A stretch of DNA of 64,000 bases from Oscillospiraceae bacterium HV4-5-C5C. Its GTDB lineage: Bacteria; Bacillota; Clostridia; Saccharofermentanales; Fastidiosipilaceae. The translations under genes and the position numbers were made by a program. Below the pieces are notes generated by a model, which saw nothing but the letters and a program-made list of their open reading frames with translations, did no database searches and was not told where the DNA came from. The first letter of the stretch is position 1, and each line of letters opens with the position of its first letter. Where the stretch lies: positions 62,001 to 126,000 of the forward strand of contig JAAVLZ010000003.1 of NCBI GenBank assembly GCA_012034405.1, given 5' to 3'. Positions 8,147 to 17,904 of this stretch are shown here, piece after piece.

Positions 8147-9292
8147 ATGAATAGATCCAGTGAGAACGTAACGGCAGCCAGGCAGGATGCCTGGCCGGCT
8201 TATCTGTCGCCCCGGCGCCTCAGCCGGCTGGTCAGGGTCGGCGCATTGCAGCTGGGCGGTGGACGGCGGCCGCTGGTTCAGTCTATGAATAATGCCGATC
8301 CGCATGACTGGCAGGCTAATCTGAAGCAAATTGAACAGCTGGCCCAGGCCGGCTGCGATCTGACCCGCATGACAATACCTGATCCAGAGGCAGCCCGATG
8401 TCTGCAAAAAGTGGTGCCTTTATCCCCGCTGCCAATTGTGGCGGATATCCACTTTGATTACCGCCTGGCTATTGCCGCGGTGGAAGCCGGGGCAGCCAAA
8501 ATCAGGATTAATCCCGGCAATATTGGCGGGACCGACCGGGTGCGGCAGGTAGCCAGGACTTGCAAGGAGCATGGCGTGCCCATCCGGGTTGGGGTGAATT
8601 CAGGTTCATTAAGCCGCAGTGCTTTAGAGAAGTACGGTGGTGTCAGTGTTGAGGCCCTGGTCAGCAGTGCGCTGGATACTGTGGCCATTCTAGAAGCTTG
8701 TGATTTTCATGATCTTGTCATATCGTTAAAAGCGTCTGATCCGGCCCTGACCATCGCTTGTTACCGGGAACTGGCCCGGCGCTGTGACTATCCGCTGCAT
8801 ATCGGCGTAACTGAAGCCGGTACCGCCAGAAGCGGCATCCTGCGCTCCGCAGCGGCCCTGGGGACGCTGCTGGCCGAAGGTATCGGAGATACATTACGTA
8901 TTTCCCTGACAGATGACCCGGTCAAAGAGGTGGAAGCGGCCTGGGATTTACTCAGCGCTTTGGACATTGCGCGAAAGCGGCCCGTCCTGATTTCCTGTCC
9001 GACCTGCGGCCGGACCCAGGTCGATCTGATCAGTCTGGCTCAGGAGGTGGAGAACCGTTTGAAAACGGTGCATAAGCCCTTGAAAATAGCGGTTATGGGC
9101 TGCATTGTAAACGGTCCCGGAGAGGCAAAAGAAGCGGATCTGGGCATAGCCGGAGGCAAAGGCGAGTTTTTACTGTTTGCCCGTGGTAAAATATTGGGTA
9201 AAGTCGCGGAGAGTCAGGCAGTGGACCGTTTATTTGAGCTGATTGACAACTGGTCGGAAGCAGAGCAATCCCCACCTCATCCGGCAGAATAA
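8147..9292 (+). CDS. ispG: 4-hydroxy-3-methylbut-2-enyl diphosphate synthase (GcpE)
   Basis: Iron-sulfur enzyme of the MEP pathway that converts MEcPP to HMBPP. The 381-residue protein has VQSMNNADPHDW, GCDLTRMTIP, IVADIHFDYRLAIAAVEAGA, KIRINPGNIG, PIRVGVNSGSL and LHIGVTEAGT. The cluster ligands are the cysteines in ISCPTCGRT and VMGCIVNGPGEA. About 25 residues before the core (NRSSENVTAARQDAWPAYLS) extend it at the N-terminus. AGAGGAA precedes the ATG. dxr, rseP and ispG sit together, so two MEP enzymes are co-transcribed. Confidence 0.96.
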   Translation: MNRSSENVTAARQDAWPAYLSPRRLSRLVRVGALQLGGGRRPLVQSMNNADPHDWQANLKQIEQLAQAGCDLTRMTIPDPEAARCLQKVVPLSPLPIVADIHFDYRLAIAAVEAGAAKIRINPGNIGGTDRVRQVARTCKEHGVPIRVGVNSGSLSRSALEKYGGVSVEALVSSALDTVAILEACDFHDLVISLKASDPALTIACYRELARRCDYPLHIGVTEAGTARSGILRSAAALGTLLAEGIGDTLRISLTDDPVKEVEAAWDLLSALDIARKRPVLISCPTCGRTQVDLISLAQEVENRLKTVHKPLKIAVMGCIVNGPGEAKEADLGIAGGKGEFLLFARGKILGKVAESQAVDRLFELIDNWSEAEQSPPHPAE

Positions 9293-9300
9293 GGGCAGCG

Positions 9301-12300
9301 GTGCAATCTGTGGCAGGTAACTGTCCGGCAACTGCCTTGGGAAAGGACCGAACTGCTTTGCCTATATTACAAACATACTTACAGGAATTGAATAAATTGG
9401 CGATGGCCGGCGGACAGAAGCAAGTGGAAGCAGCGCTGCCCGCCAGTCTGGCTGCCGCTCAGCTTGAGCGCCTGCAGGTCAGAGGGGAAACGATCCAATT
9501 ATACCTGGGAGTGACCAGTTGTCCGGAAGGACGGGATCTGATCCAGCTGCAGGACCGGTTCAGCCAACAGGTGGCGCCGTTAGCGCTGGAGCTCTGCCTG
9601 CGGCTGCAGTCTCCTCCGCAGACTGCAGCCGAGCTGCAACCGTTGCTGCAGCGCCTGTTCCCCTGGTTTATTGAATCAATCCGGCGTAAACATGGTTTCT
9701 GGGCGCTGGTTTTCCGGCGCAGCCAGATTGCGCTCAGCTCAGAGCATTTATTGATCAGAACGCCTGCTCCGATGTTATCTTGTCTTCAAACAGAGGGGCT
9801 GGATTTGATGGAAAACTTTTTTAAAACCAGAGCTGGCCTTGAGTTCAGCTGCCGGGCTGAGGTTCTGCCTGAAACAGAACACGATTCACCGGACAGCTGG
9901 CAGCAGCAGACACAAAGCAGAATTAAGGCCCAGATCGAGCAGCAGCGGCAGCTGACTCCGGAAGAGCGCCGCGAGGCACAGCAGCAGGTAGTGCGGCGGG
10001 TGGATGAATATGGCCAGCCTGTACTGGATTTAAGTCAGGCGCCGCCGCAATTGCAGCGGGAATATCAGCGGGAAGAAGCCGGGCGCCAGAATAGGGAAAA
10101 AAATAAGGAGAAGCGGCGTTCGCCTAAAAGCGAAAATACTCTTTGGGGGCGTTTGAACAGCAACCTGAAAATCAACCCGATCAAGAGCTTTGTGGCCGAT
10201 ACCGGCGACACGCAGATGGCTGGCTATGTATGGTCTCCGGAATTCACCCTGGTCAGTAATGGCACCAGACTGTTAGTCAAATTTATGGTCAGTGATGAAG
10301 GGGGAGCGGTTGACTGCGTCATCTTTGCCAAGCCAGAAGAAGAAGAAGAGCTGACCGCCCTGATTAAAGATGGCAGCTTTCTGCTATTTGAAGCAACCGT
10401 CCAGTTTGACGGTCGTTTTTCTCATGACCTGCAGGCCATCATCCGGGGCGTAGGAAGAGCCAGCAAACCTAAACCCCGGGAGGATCTGGCTCCGGTCAAA
10501 CGGGTAGAGCTGCATTGCCATACCAAAATGTCAGCCAAAGACGCCGTCAGTGACGCCTCCAAAATCCTGGAACTGGCCGCATCATTTGGCCACCCGGCAG
10601 TGGCCATCACTGATCATGGTGTCGTACAGTCATTCCCTGAGGCTTGCGCGACCCGGGATAAGCTGGCTAAAAAGAACCAGCCAATCAAATTGGTCTATGG
10701 GATGGAGGGCTATCTGGTAGATGATGGTCCGGTCTGTGTCTACGGATTGGATGAGTTAGTTTTGAAAGACAGCTTTGTGGCCCTGGATCTTGAAACCACG
10801 GGACTGGATGCTCATAATGACCATATCATAGAGATCGGAGCCGTCCGCTTCTGCCGCAATGATCAGGGACAATTTGTGGAGGCGGATCGGTTTACCTGCC
10901 TGATTAACCCGGGCTGCTCACTAAGCCCCAAAATCGTTCAGCTGACCGGGCTGACGGATATGGATCTGTTGCAGGGCAAAGCCATTTTTCCGACCTTACA
11001 GGAGTTGTCTGACTGGTTAGGCAATGACCCGATAGTCGGGCATAATGTTTTATTTGATCTGGGCTTTTTGCGTTATGAAGGGTTCCGCACGCCGGAAGAA
11101 AACGCGCCCCGGCTCAAATTCAACCCGGTGGCCATCGATACGCTGGCCATGGCGAGGATTTTCCTTCCCGGTAAAAATCGCTACACGCTGGACGCGGTAG
11201 CAGGATATCTGGGTATAGATATAGGACAGCATCATCGGGCAACAGATGATGCCCTGACCAGCGCGCGTATATTTTTAGCTTTGTATCAAAAGCTGGGTTC
11301 GCCCTCCTTGCCTGAGCTGAACCGCTTGGCCGGATGCCTGCCAAGGGAAACCTATATGGCCCGTAAAACCCGACCTTTTCATATTATTTTATTAGTCAGA
11401 GACTACGTGGGCTTATATAATCTGTACCGCCTGGTATCTGAATCCCATACCAAATATTTCCTCTCCCGTCCCCGGATTCCCCGCTCCGTCCTGACCTACC
11501 TGCGTCACGGACTGATCGCCGGCGCCGCTTGTGAACGGGGTGAGGTTTTTGTGGCCGTTATGAACGCCTACCGTGAAGCTGAGCGGGATATGGAGCGGGC
11601 CAGGCAGCTGTTGAATCAAGCTGAGATCAAAAAGATAGCCCGTCAGTACGATTATCTGGAAATACAGCCGCTGGGTAATAATCGTTTTATGATCCGCAAG
11701 GAAGGCAATGGGATTTTAAACGACGAGGATCTGATGAATCTGAACCGTTTGGTCCTGTATTTGGGTCAGATCAGCAAGCGGCCGGTCGCCGCTACCTGTG
11801 ATTCTCATTTCCTGAACCCTGAAGACGGTATATACCGAAAAATCATGCTCTCCGGCATGGGCTTTGACCCCAGTGAAGAACAAGCTCAGCTGTATTTCCG
11901 CAATACGGAGGAAATGCTGGCAGAATTCAGCTATCTGGACGAAGAAACCCGCCGGCGGGCGGTGATAGACGTACCGCGCCAGATTGTCGAGCAGTGCGAC
12001 GACGGTATGCGTCCCTTCCCTGAGGGCAGCTATCCTCCGCTGATTCCTGAGGCCGCGGAAAATGTCCGTAACATGTCATGGAGGACGGCCAGAGCGATTT
12101 ATGAAAAAGATGGCCGGCTGCCTGATATTGTTGAAGATCGGGTCAATAAAGAGCTCACCTCCATTATAGATAACGGCTTTGCTATTATGTACTACATTGC
12201 CTACTGCCTGGTCCGCAAATCCAATGAGGATGGCTATATCGTCGGCTCCAGAGGCTCGGTGGGCTCTTCTCTGGTTGCGACCTTCTGCGGCATTACAGAG

Positions 12301-13932
12301 GTTAACCCGCTGCCACCGCATTACGTCTGCCCGCACTGCCATTATTCGGAATTCTATACTCACGGCGAATATGGCTCCGGCTACGATATGCCGGCCAAGG
12401 ACTGCCCGGAATGCGGGCAGCCGCTGCACCGTGAAGGCCAGGATATTCCTTTTGAAACCTTTTTGGGCTTTCATGGGGATAAGCAGCCGGATATTGATCT
12501 GAACTTCAGTGGCGTGTACCAGCCGGTGGCCCATCACTTTATTGAAGACATGTTTGGTCACAGCCACACCTTCAGAGCCGGTACGATCGGCAGCTATGCG
12601 GATAAAAACGCCCTGGGCCTGGTAAGGAACTATCTGGAAGAAACGCAGACCTTTACGACCGAGGCAGACAAACGCCGGCTGGCCAGCGGCCTGGTCGGTG
12701 TAAAGCGAACCACCGGCCAGCACCCCGGCGGGATTGTGGTCATACCTAAAGAGCGGGACGTTTATGACTTTACGCCCATTCAATACCCGGCGGATAATGA
12801 AGACGCCAGCATGACGACGACTCATTTTGATTTCAACGCCATGCATGACACCATTTTGAAACTGGATATCCTGGGCCATCTTGATCCCACTATGCTGAAA
12901 TTCCTGAGTGATCTGACCGGGGTCAAAGTAACGGATATACCGATTCCTGATGATCAAGTCATGTCTCTGTTTCAATCCACGGAAGCGCTGGGCATCAGGC
13001 CGGGCAGCACCCCTGCGGACTGCGGTACTTTGGGCATACCTGAAATGGGCACGTTTATGGCCAGAGACATGATAAAGGAAACCAGACCGACTCGTTTTTA
13101 TGACCTGGTGCAGCTGATGGGCCTGTCCCACGGGACGGACGTATGGAAAGGCAACGCGCAGGATCTGATCAGCAGCGGGATCTGTAAGATCAACGAGGTG
13201 ATTGGTTGCCGGGACAGCATTATGACTTCCTTGATTAATTTCGGCCTGCCATCCAAAGCTTCCTTTGATATTATGGAAAAGGTCCGCAAAGGCAAGGGCC
13301 TGTCGGAAGAACATGAAAACCTGATGCGGGAACACAAGGTACCGGAATGGTATATTGACAGCTGTAAAAAAATCAAGTATATGTTCCCCAAAGCCCACGC
13401 GGCCGCCTACGCGATTTCTTCGCTGAGAATTGCCTGGTTCAAGGTTTACCGGCCTGAGGCTTACTACGCCGCTTTTTTTACGCTGCGTTCGCCTGAATTT
13501 GACGCGGATTTATTTTGCCGGGGTCTGGAGCACACCATAGCAGAAAGAGAGCGCCTGCGGGGGGCCTTTAGTGGTCGCGACGGTAACCCGCGGGAACAGA
13601 AGCAATACTATATTGCTGAGCTGGTAGAAGAAATGTACTATCGGGGTATTGTGTTTTTACCGATCGATCTGTACGCTTCTGAGGCGGTTAATTTCAAAAT
13701 TGAATCAAAAGGGCAGATAAGACCGCCGTTCAGCTGCATCGCCAACATCAGTCAGGCAATCGGTGAGGCTATCGTCGCTGCCAGAAACAGCAGCGAGCCC
13801 TTCAAGTCAGAAGAAGATTTACAGCAGCGATCAGGCATAGGCCAGTCCGCAGTACAGAATCTGCGCGAACACGGTGTCCTGGGAGATCTACCGGAATCGG
13901 CACAAATGGATATTTTCAGTCTGCTGGGATAA
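9301..13932 (+). CDS. polC: DNA polymerase III alpha subunit, PolC type
   Basis: Main replicative polymerase of low-GC Gram-positives. Order of domains in the 1543 residues: N-terminal domain (1-240), OB domain (about 300-395), first half of the PHP domain (HCHT at 405-408), inserted DEDD proofreading exonuclease (Asp496 and Glu498 in LDLETTG, later HRATDDA), second half of PHP, polymerase core with the zinc knuckle (Cys1010, 1013, 1035, 1038) and catalytic aspartates in PDIDLNFSG (1064, 1066), then the fingers and HhH region. The GTG at 9301 has only a weak AAGGG site. A TTG at 9358 follows GAAAGGA by 9 bases and would give a protein starting at LPILQTYLQELN, which may be the true start. Confidence 0.96.
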   Translation: MQSVAGNCPATALGKDRTALPILQTYLQELNKLAMAGGQKQVEAALPASLAAAQLERLQVRGETIQLYLGVTSCPEGRDLIQLQDRFSQQVAPLALELCLRLQSPPQTAAELQPLLQRLFPWFIESIRRKHGFWALVFRRSQIALSSEHLLIRTPAPMLSCLQTEGLDLMENFFKTRAGLEFSCRAEVLPETEHDSPDSWQQQTQSRIKAQIEQQRQLTPEERREAQQQVVRRVDEYGQPVLDLSQAPPQLQREYQREEAGRQNREKNKEKRRSPKSENTLWGRLNSNLKINPIKSFVADTGDTQMAGYVWSPEFTLVSNGTRLLVKFMVSDEGGAVDCVIFAKPEEEEELTALIKDGSFLLFEATVQFDGRFSHDLQAIIRGVGRASKPKPREDLAPVKRVELHCHTKMSAKDAVSDASKILELAASFGHPAVAITDHGVVQSFPEACATRDKLAKKNQPIKLVYGMEGYLVDDGPVCVYGLDELVLKDSFVALDLETTGLDAHNDHIIEIGAVRFCRNDQGQFVEADRFTCLINPGCSLSPKIVQLTGLTDMDLLQGKAIFPTLQELSDWLGNDPIVGHNVLFDLGFLRYEGFRTPEENAPRLKFNPVAIDTLAMARIFLPGKNRYTLDAVAGYLGIDIGQHHRATDDALTSARIFLALYQKLGSPSLPELNRLAGCLPRETYMARKTRPFHIILLVRDYVGLYNLYRLVSESHTKYFLSRPRIPRSVLTYLRHGLIAGAACERGEVFVAVMNAYREAERDMERARQLLNQAEIKKIARQYDYLEIQPLGNNRFMIRKEGNGILNDEDLMNLNRLVLYLGQISKRPVAATCDSHFLNPEDGIYRKIMLSGMGFDPSEEQAQLYFRNTEEMLAEFSYLDEETRRRAVIDVPRQIVEQCDDGMRPFPEGSYPPLIPEAAENVRNMSWRTARAIYEKDGRLPDIVEDRVNKELTSIIDNGFAIMYYIAYCLVRKSNEDGYIVGSRGSVGSSLVATFCGITEVNPLPPHYVCPHCHYSEFYTHGEYGSGYDMPAKDCPECGQPLHREGQDIPFETFLGFHGDKQPDIDLNFSGVYQPVAHHFIEDMFGHSHTFRAGTIGSYADKNALGLVRNYLEETQTFTTEADKRRLASGLVGVKRTTGQHPGGIVVIPKERDVYDFTPIQYPADNEDASMTTTHFDFNAMHDTILKLDILGHLDPTMLKFLSDLTGVKVTDIPIPDDQVMSLFQSTEALGIRPGSTPADCGTLGIPEMGTFMARDMIKETRPTRFYDLVQLMGLSHGTDVWKGNAQDLISSGICKINEVIGCRDSIMTSLINFGLPSKASFDIMEKVRKGKGLSEEHENLMREHKVPEWYIDSCKKIKYMFPKAHAAAYAISSLRIAWFKVYRPEAYYAAFFTLRSPEFDADLFCRGLEHTIAERERLRGAFSGRDGNPREQKQYYIAELVEEMYYRGIVFLPIDLYASEAVNFKIESKGQIRPPFSCIANISQAIGEAIVAARNSSEPFKSEEDLQQRSGIGQSAVQNLREHGVLGDLPESAQMDIFSLLG

Positions 13933-13983
13933 CTGACACCGGAATAACTGGCGACTTCAGCTTATAAGGAGGGTAAAGCCCGC

Positions 13984-16362
13984 ATGCTTGGCCGGGTATT
14001 TTTAATGGACAGTCTGCCGGCTTACGACCGGCTGTATACTTACCAGCTGCCTGTACTGCCCGCCCCGCAGACCTGGGCGGCCGGCCTGCGGCTGCAGATC
14101 CCGTTTGGCCGTCAAAATCACTGGCGGGAGGCGGTTGTAGCAGAAATCCTTGCGTCTGAACCCCCTGACCAGACAACCGCCGGGACTGCGCCGCTAACCG
14201 CCGGCGCTGAGGGACCGCTCATCAAAACTGCCGGCTTACCCCTGGATCCTTACCCTATCCTTAACGAAGACCAACTGAAACTATGCGCTCAGTTAAGGAT
14301 CCGCTATGCCTGTACCTGGGGAGAAGCCTGCCGCCAGATGATCCCACCGGGCCTGGGCGGCCGGAGTACTGAAAAAAAACAGCGGGTCTGGCTCTGGCGT
14401 CTCCAGGCTCCTGATCAGGCGGCTGCCGCTATGGAAAACGGTGAGATCCGCTATGAAAATCAGGCCCGGGTGCTTGAATATCTGCTGGATCATGCCCAGG
14501 CTACATCAGAAGAGTTGTTTCATGCCTGCCAGGTAAGCCTGTCCACTCTGAAGACACTGGAAAAAAAGCAGCTGCTGACGCACACCATTATTAAGCAACT
14601 GCCTGATATGCCGGCAGATCAGGCCGCTGCCGCTACCCAGGTGTCGGCCGTGCCTGGCAGCTGGACGGCGGGGCGTGACACGAGCGCTTCGGCCTGCGGA
14701 CTGCAGTTGACTGAGGATCAGCAGCGGGCGCTGGAACAGTTGCGACAGGCGCTGGACCGGCTGCCCGGTCATCCGGGCCACAATTCCCGGACTGCTTTGT
14801 CTGAGTTTTTACTTATGGGCATTACGGGCTCCGGAAAAACAGAAGTCTATCTCCAGTTAGCGGCAACGGTTCTGGAGCAGGGCCTCCGGGTACTGATGCT
14901 GGTGCCGGAGATTTCACTGACGCCCTTAATGACCGAACGTTTTGTCAGCCGCTTTGGCAGCCGGATCGCGGTCCTGCACTCCCGTCTGACCGGCAGTCAG
15001 CGCCTGCAGGAATGGAAAAAGATTCGCGGCGGCCAGGTTGCGATTGTGGTGGGAGCCCGCAGTGCTGTTTTTGCGCCGCTAGCAGATCTGGGGCTGATTA
15101 TCCTGGATGAAGAGCATGACAGCAGCTATCAGTCTGACCACAAGCCACGTTATCATGCCCGGACAGTGGCCCGCCTGCGGGCCAGAGCGACCGGCGCGCT
15201 TTTATTACTGGGCTCGGCCACGCCTTCCTTTGAAAGCTATGAACGAGTCTTAAGCGGCCGCAGCACGCTGCTGCAGTTGCAGCACCGGCCGGCCGAAGCA
15301 AAACTTCCCCGGCTGGAAGTAATTGACATGAGAAAGGTCGGTAAAGCGGACCCCGCCGGTTTATTTTCCCAGCCGCTGTATCAGGCCCTGTCAGCTTGCT
15401 TTGAACGGGGTGAGCAGGCGGTATTATTTTTGAACCGAAGGGGCTTCGCGCCTTTATGGCTATGCCCGGCCTGCGGCTTCAGTGTTGACTGTCCCAACTG
15501 CTCCGTAGCTCTGACCTATCATCAGCCTTGCCAACATCGACCGGCACAGCTTCGCTGCCACTACTGCGGTTATCTCCAGCAAGCACCCGCCATCTGCCCT
15601 GTGTGCGGGCAACCTATGGCAGGCTGGGGTATGGGTACGGAGCAGGCGGAGGTTGTCTTTCAGCAGCTGTTTCCCGGACAGCGGATTCTGAGAATGGATC
15701 AGGATACCACCACGGCCCGCGGCGCTCATAAGGATATCCTGGAAGCCTTCCGGCGGCATGAGGCTGCTGCCTTACTGGGCACGCAAATGATTGCCAAGGG
15801 TCATGATTTCCCGCTGGTGACCGTGGCGGGTATTTTATCTGCCGATCTGTTGTTCCGCGAAAATGATTTCAGGGCAGAAGAACGAGCCTACCAGCTGCTG
15901 ACGCAAACTGCCGGCCGGGCCGGGCGGGGAGAGCTGGCCGGCCAGGTTTTTATCCAGGCCTTTGATGTAGAAAATGAAGTACTGAAAGCCGTCTGTGGCG
16001 GAACCTATGAAGCGTTTTTCGCGATGCAGCAAGCGTTCAGGCGAGCCTTGCAGTATCCGCCTTACAGCTGCATGGGCACGGCTCTGGTCAGCCACCCGGA
16101 TGAAAAAGTAGCCCGTGAGTTATGCCAGAGCCTTGAAGCCAGGCTCAGATTTCAGTGGCAGACCTGGCCGGAAGCCAGGGATGCTCAACTCATCAGTCTG
16201 GGCTGCAGCAGTGCCAGTCTACCGCGCCTGAATGGCCGCAGCCGCTGGCAATTTACCTTGCGCTGTCAGTCTGAACGTTTGATCAGCCAATGCTTGAATT
16301 TTCTGGCCAGACAGCGCCTGCCCAAAGACAGTTCGCTGTCACTCTCTATGGATCCGGCCTGA
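13984..16362 (+). CDS. priA: Primosomal helicase PriA
   Basis: 3'-5' DExH helicase that reloads the replisome at stalled forks. The 792-residue protein has the N-terminal DNA-binding domain (GRVFLMDSLPAYDRLYTYQL), Walker A GITGSGKT (residues 279-286), DEEH box (375-378), motif III LLGSATPSFES and the C-terminal helicase motifs ILRMDQDTTTARGAH, LLGTQMIAKGHDFP and QTAGRAGRG. Eight cysteines between 494 and 541 in four CxxC pairs bind two zinc ions, as in all PriA. GGAGG lies about 10 bases before the ATG. It opens the standard priA-def-fmt-rsmB cluster. Confidence 0.97.
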   Translation: MLGRVFLMDSLPAYDRLYTYQLPVLPAPQTWAAGLRLQIPFGRQNHWREAVVAEILASEPPDQTTAGTAPLTAGAEGPLIKTAGLPLDPYPILNEDQLKLCAQLRIRYACTWGEACRQMIPPGLGGRSTEKKQRVWLWRLQAPDQAAAAMENGEIRYENQARVLEYLLDHAQATSEELFHACQVSLSTLKTLEKKQLLTHTIIKQLPDMPADQAAAATQVSAVPGSWTAGRDTSASACGLQLTEDQQRALEQLRQALDRLPGHPGHNSRTALSEFLLMGITGSGKTEVYLQLAATVLEQGLRVLMLVPEISLTPLMTERFVSRFGSRIAVLHSRLTGSQRLQEWKKIRGGQVAIVVGARSAVFAPLADLGLIILDEEHDSSYQSDHKPRYHARTVARLRARATGALLLLGSATPSFESYERVLSGRSTLLQLQHRPAEAKLPRLEVIDMRKVGKADPAGLFSQPLYQALSACFERGEQAVLFLNRRGFAPLWLCPACGFSVDCPNCSVALTYHQPCQHRPAQLRCHYCGYLQQAPAICPVCGQPMAGWGMGTEQAEVVFQQLFPGQRILRMDQDTTTARGAHKDILEAFRRHEAAALLGTQMIAKGHDFPLVTVAGILSADLLFRENDFRAEERAYQLLTQTAGRAGRGELAGQVFIQAFDVENEVLKAVCGGTYEAFFAMQQAFRRALQYPPYSCMGTALVSHPDEKVARELCQSLEARLRFQWQTWPEARDAQLISLGCSSASLPRLNGRSRWQFTLRCQSERLISQCLNFLARQRLPKDSSLSLSMDPA

Positions 16363-16432
16363 GCCTTCGCTTTAGTTACCAACTGGCCTTTGCTGGCATG
16401 ATAAAATATAAGGACCAAAGGAGGATGATATT

Positions 16433-16897
16433 GTGGCAATCAGAAAAATTGTGCTGGATCCGGACCCTGTCCTGCGTAAGCAGGCCCGCGAGGTGACTGA
16501 TTTTGGCCCGCGTACCCAGACTTTAATAGATGATCTTATTGATACCCTGCACCACTCGGGCAATGGCATCGGCCTGGCCTCTCCACAAGTTGGCGTGCTC
16601 AGGAGAATATTTGTTATTGATATGCAGGATGAGGCCGGAGTCCGGGTTTTTGTCAATCCGCGGATTATCAGCCGCAAAGGCCAGCAGAGCAGTACGGAGG
16701 GCTGTCTTAGTATTCCCGGATATTGGGGGGAGGTTGAGCGGCCGGCAACGGTAAAGGTTCAGGCTCAGGACCGCCAGGGCCATCCGTTTGAGCTGGAGGC
16801 TGAGGAATTGCTGGCGGTTTGTATCTGTCATGAGAATGACCATCTGGACGGCGTTTTGTTTACCGACAAGGTTATAGGAGAGCTGGTGAAAGCGTGA
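16433..16897 (+). CDS. def: Peptide deformylase
   Basis: Removes the formyl group from the N-terminal methionine of new proteins. The 154-residue enzyme has the three family motifs: GIGLASPQVG, EGCLSIPG (metal Cys91) and CHENDHLDG (His133, catalytic Glu134, His137). The start is GTG after GGAGGATGATATT. The stop overlaps the GTG start of fmt (GTGA), so the deformylase and the transformylase are made together. Confidence 0.97.
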   Translation: MAIRKIVLDPDPVLRKQAREVTDFGPRTQTLIDDLIDTLHHSGNGIGLASPQVGVLRRIFVIDMQDEAGVRVFVNPRIISRKGQQSSTEGCLSIPGYWGEVERPATVKVQAQDRQGHPFELEAEELLAVCICHENDHLDGVLFTDKVIGELVKA

Positions 16898-17904
16898 ATT
16901 GGCGCATCCTTTTTATGGGCACACCGGCGTTTTCCGCCACCGTACTGAAATCAATTGCAGCCGCCGGCTTCAACATCATTTGCGCGGCCAGCCAGCCTGA
17001 TAAACCGCAAGGCCGCCATCACCTGATCCTGCCAACGCCGGTCCGACGGACGGCTGAAGCCTTGGGGGTGCCGGTGTGGCAGCCCCAGAGTCTGAAGTCA
17101 CCTGAAGCCTGGGCCTACCTGCAGCAATTGGCGCCTGACTTAATTGTGACCGCGGCTTATGGTAAAATCCTGCCCCAGCGCTGGTTGGAATTGCCCCGCT
17201 TTGGGGCTGTCAATGTTCATGCCTCCTTATTGCCTCGCTATCGGGGAGCGGCGCCTGTACAGTGGAGTCTGATTAACGGCGATCAGGAGACCGGCATCAG
17301 TTTCATGCAAATGGACCGCGCCATGGATCACGGTGCTATTCTGGCCCAGCACCGTTTACGGATTCAACCTGATGATACCGCTGACAGTTTAATGCAGCGT
17401 CTGGCTGAACTGGCGGCTGCCAGACTGCCGGCTGATCTTAATGGCTTATTTGACGGCGGGCTCCGACCGACTCCGCAGGATGAAGCACAGGCTACATACG
17501 TCCATCTGCTTACGCGGGAAGATGGCTTGATTGACTGGGAAAAGCCTGCCGCTGCCATAGACTGTCTGGTGAGAGGGACAAATCCCTGGCCCGGTGCCAG
17601 CACCGTGTATAACGGTAAGAGTCTGAAAATTTTTCAGACTGCTGTCGTCAGCCAGTCTGAACAAGCGGCCTGCTTGCCTTTGGATCAGGCGGCTCTGGCC
17701 TGTCCGGGTACGGTGCTGCTGGCTGACAGGCAGGGACTTTGGGTCAGCTGCGGTCAGAAAACTGTACTGAGCTTAAAGGAACTGCAACTGGAAGGGCGAA
17801 AACGCCTGCCTTATACAGAAGTAGCGCATAACCTGAAGGCTGGCTTATGCTTTGGCGCAAAGCAGCAGGACGCCGAACGTCAGGGGACCGGTGCCAGTGA
17901 GTAA
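16894..17904 (+). CDS. fmt: Methionyl-tRNA formyltransferase
   Basis: Formylates initiator Met-tRNA using 10-formyl-tetrahydrofolate. The 336-residue protein begins MNWRILFMGTPAFSATVLKS and has SQPDKPQGR, VTAAYGKILPQ, the catalytic and folate-binding block NVHASLLPRYRGAAPVQW, and later MDHGAILAQ, followed by the OB-type C-terminal domain that holds the tRNA (CLVRGTNPWPGAS). The GTG start lies inside the def stop. The last 8 bases overlap the chosen rsmB start. Confidence 0.97.
   Translation: MNWRILFMGTPAFSATVLKSIAAAGFNIICAASQPDKPQGRHHLILPTPVRRTAEALGVPVWQPQSLKSPEAWAYLQQLAPDLIVTAAYGKILPQRWLELPRFGAVNVHASLLPRYRGAAPVQWSLINGDQETGISFMQMDRAMDHGAILAQHRLRIQPDDTADSLMQRLAELAAARLPADLNGLFDGGLRPTPQDEAQATYVHLLTREDGLIDWEKPAAAIDCLVRGTNPWPGASTVYNGKSLKIFQTAVVSQSEQAACLPLDQAALACPGTVLLADRQGLWVSCGQKTVLSLKELQLEGRKRLPYTEVAHNLKAGLCFGAKQQDAERQGTGASE

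Noticed and set aside
12076-13398. Long minus-strand open frame of 440 codons inside polC
   Set aside because: It lies wholly opposite conserved PolC sequence and has no motif. It reflects codon bias of polC, not a gene.
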